Source: Phoronis australis (taxonomy: Eukaryota; Phoronida; Phoronidae). Taken from it: DNA of 30,525 bases. Position numbers and translations under genes: made by a program. The notes under the pieces were generated by a model that was given only the letters and a program-made list of their open reading frames with translations, was not told where the DNA came from and searched no databases. Positions 30,381 through 30,525 of the stretch are shown here, piece by piece. Where the stretch lies: the NCBI GenBank assembly GCA_002633005.1, contig NMRA01000938.1, positions 62,741 to 93,265 on the forward strand, in the 5' to 3' direction. Position 1 is the first letter of the stretch; every line of letters begins with the position of its first letter.

Positions 30381-30525
30381 GCTGAAATCAGCAAGATAAT
30401 CAGATGCGCTATAGTAGTTGAAGCATAAGGACTTGCTACGGTGTACAGCAGCAGTTGTACGACAGAGCCATCTCGTGGAAGATTCTAGAGAGGATCTTGG
30501 CAAGGGCAAGGGTTAACGAACCGGA

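Noticed and set aside
1-30525. Prokaryote-type systems (CRISPR arrays, operons, toxin-antitoxin or phage defence)
   Set aside because: Spliced exons, LINEs and MITEs show this is animal nuclear DNA. No regular spaced repeats or gene clusters of that kind are present.

Overview
The window looks like intron-rich nuclear DNA of a marine-type invertebrate animal. The evidence is GT-AG bounded exons, AT-rich non-coding DNA, many old transposon relics, frequent ATGTACAT-type palindromes, and non-LTR elements of a kind I associate from memory with molluscs, lancelets, brachiopods and cnidarians. I cannot name the species. There are no operons and no bacterial features. One base is unresolved (N at 27654).

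Host gene: the only convincing host coding sequence is three exons on the minus strand (24458-24778, 18641-18928 and 4714-5055, in transcript order). Each encodes one complete eight-cysteine WSC domain. Each is bounded by a polypyrimidine-AG acceptor and a GT donor, and each is symmetric phase 1-1, so they join in frame. They are probably consecutive modules of one secreted or membrane-bound multi-WSC protein whose start and end lie outside the window. The introns are about 5.5 and 13.6 kb and are filled with repeats.

Mobile DNA, left to right: a GC-rich MITE (241-531); a possible hAT-type element (2281-2649); a palindromic TACTGGCCC element (3325-3507); a wrecked Tc1-like transposase (5550-5940, minus); a pseudogene of a repetitive invertebrate ORF family of unknown function (13924-14830, plus); the C-terminal end of one LINE (19716-20590, minus); a short MITE (20723-20874); and a second LINE with endonuclease and reverse transcriptase, 5'-truncated and dead (25440-27890, plus). 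An AT-rich ACTTAAG-rich block fills 29176-29950.

The most distinctive signal is a dispersed repeat present six times (near 8.6, 9.1-9.5, 12.2-12.6, 16.3-16.7, 25.4 and 28.9-29.2 kb). It has one constant end (GGATTGTTCTAAGACC-like), a C-rich CCCTCGACC-type minisatellite core, and in four copies a shared non-repetitive arm. I do not recognise it as a known element class.

The right edge (30275-30380) carries a perfect heat-shock-type element, two CCAAT boxes and a TATA-like box in promoter order on the plus strand. It could be the start of a gene or of an LTR running out of the window. I saw no new multi-gene system. The rest of the sequence is intron or intergenic DNA without recognisable genes.
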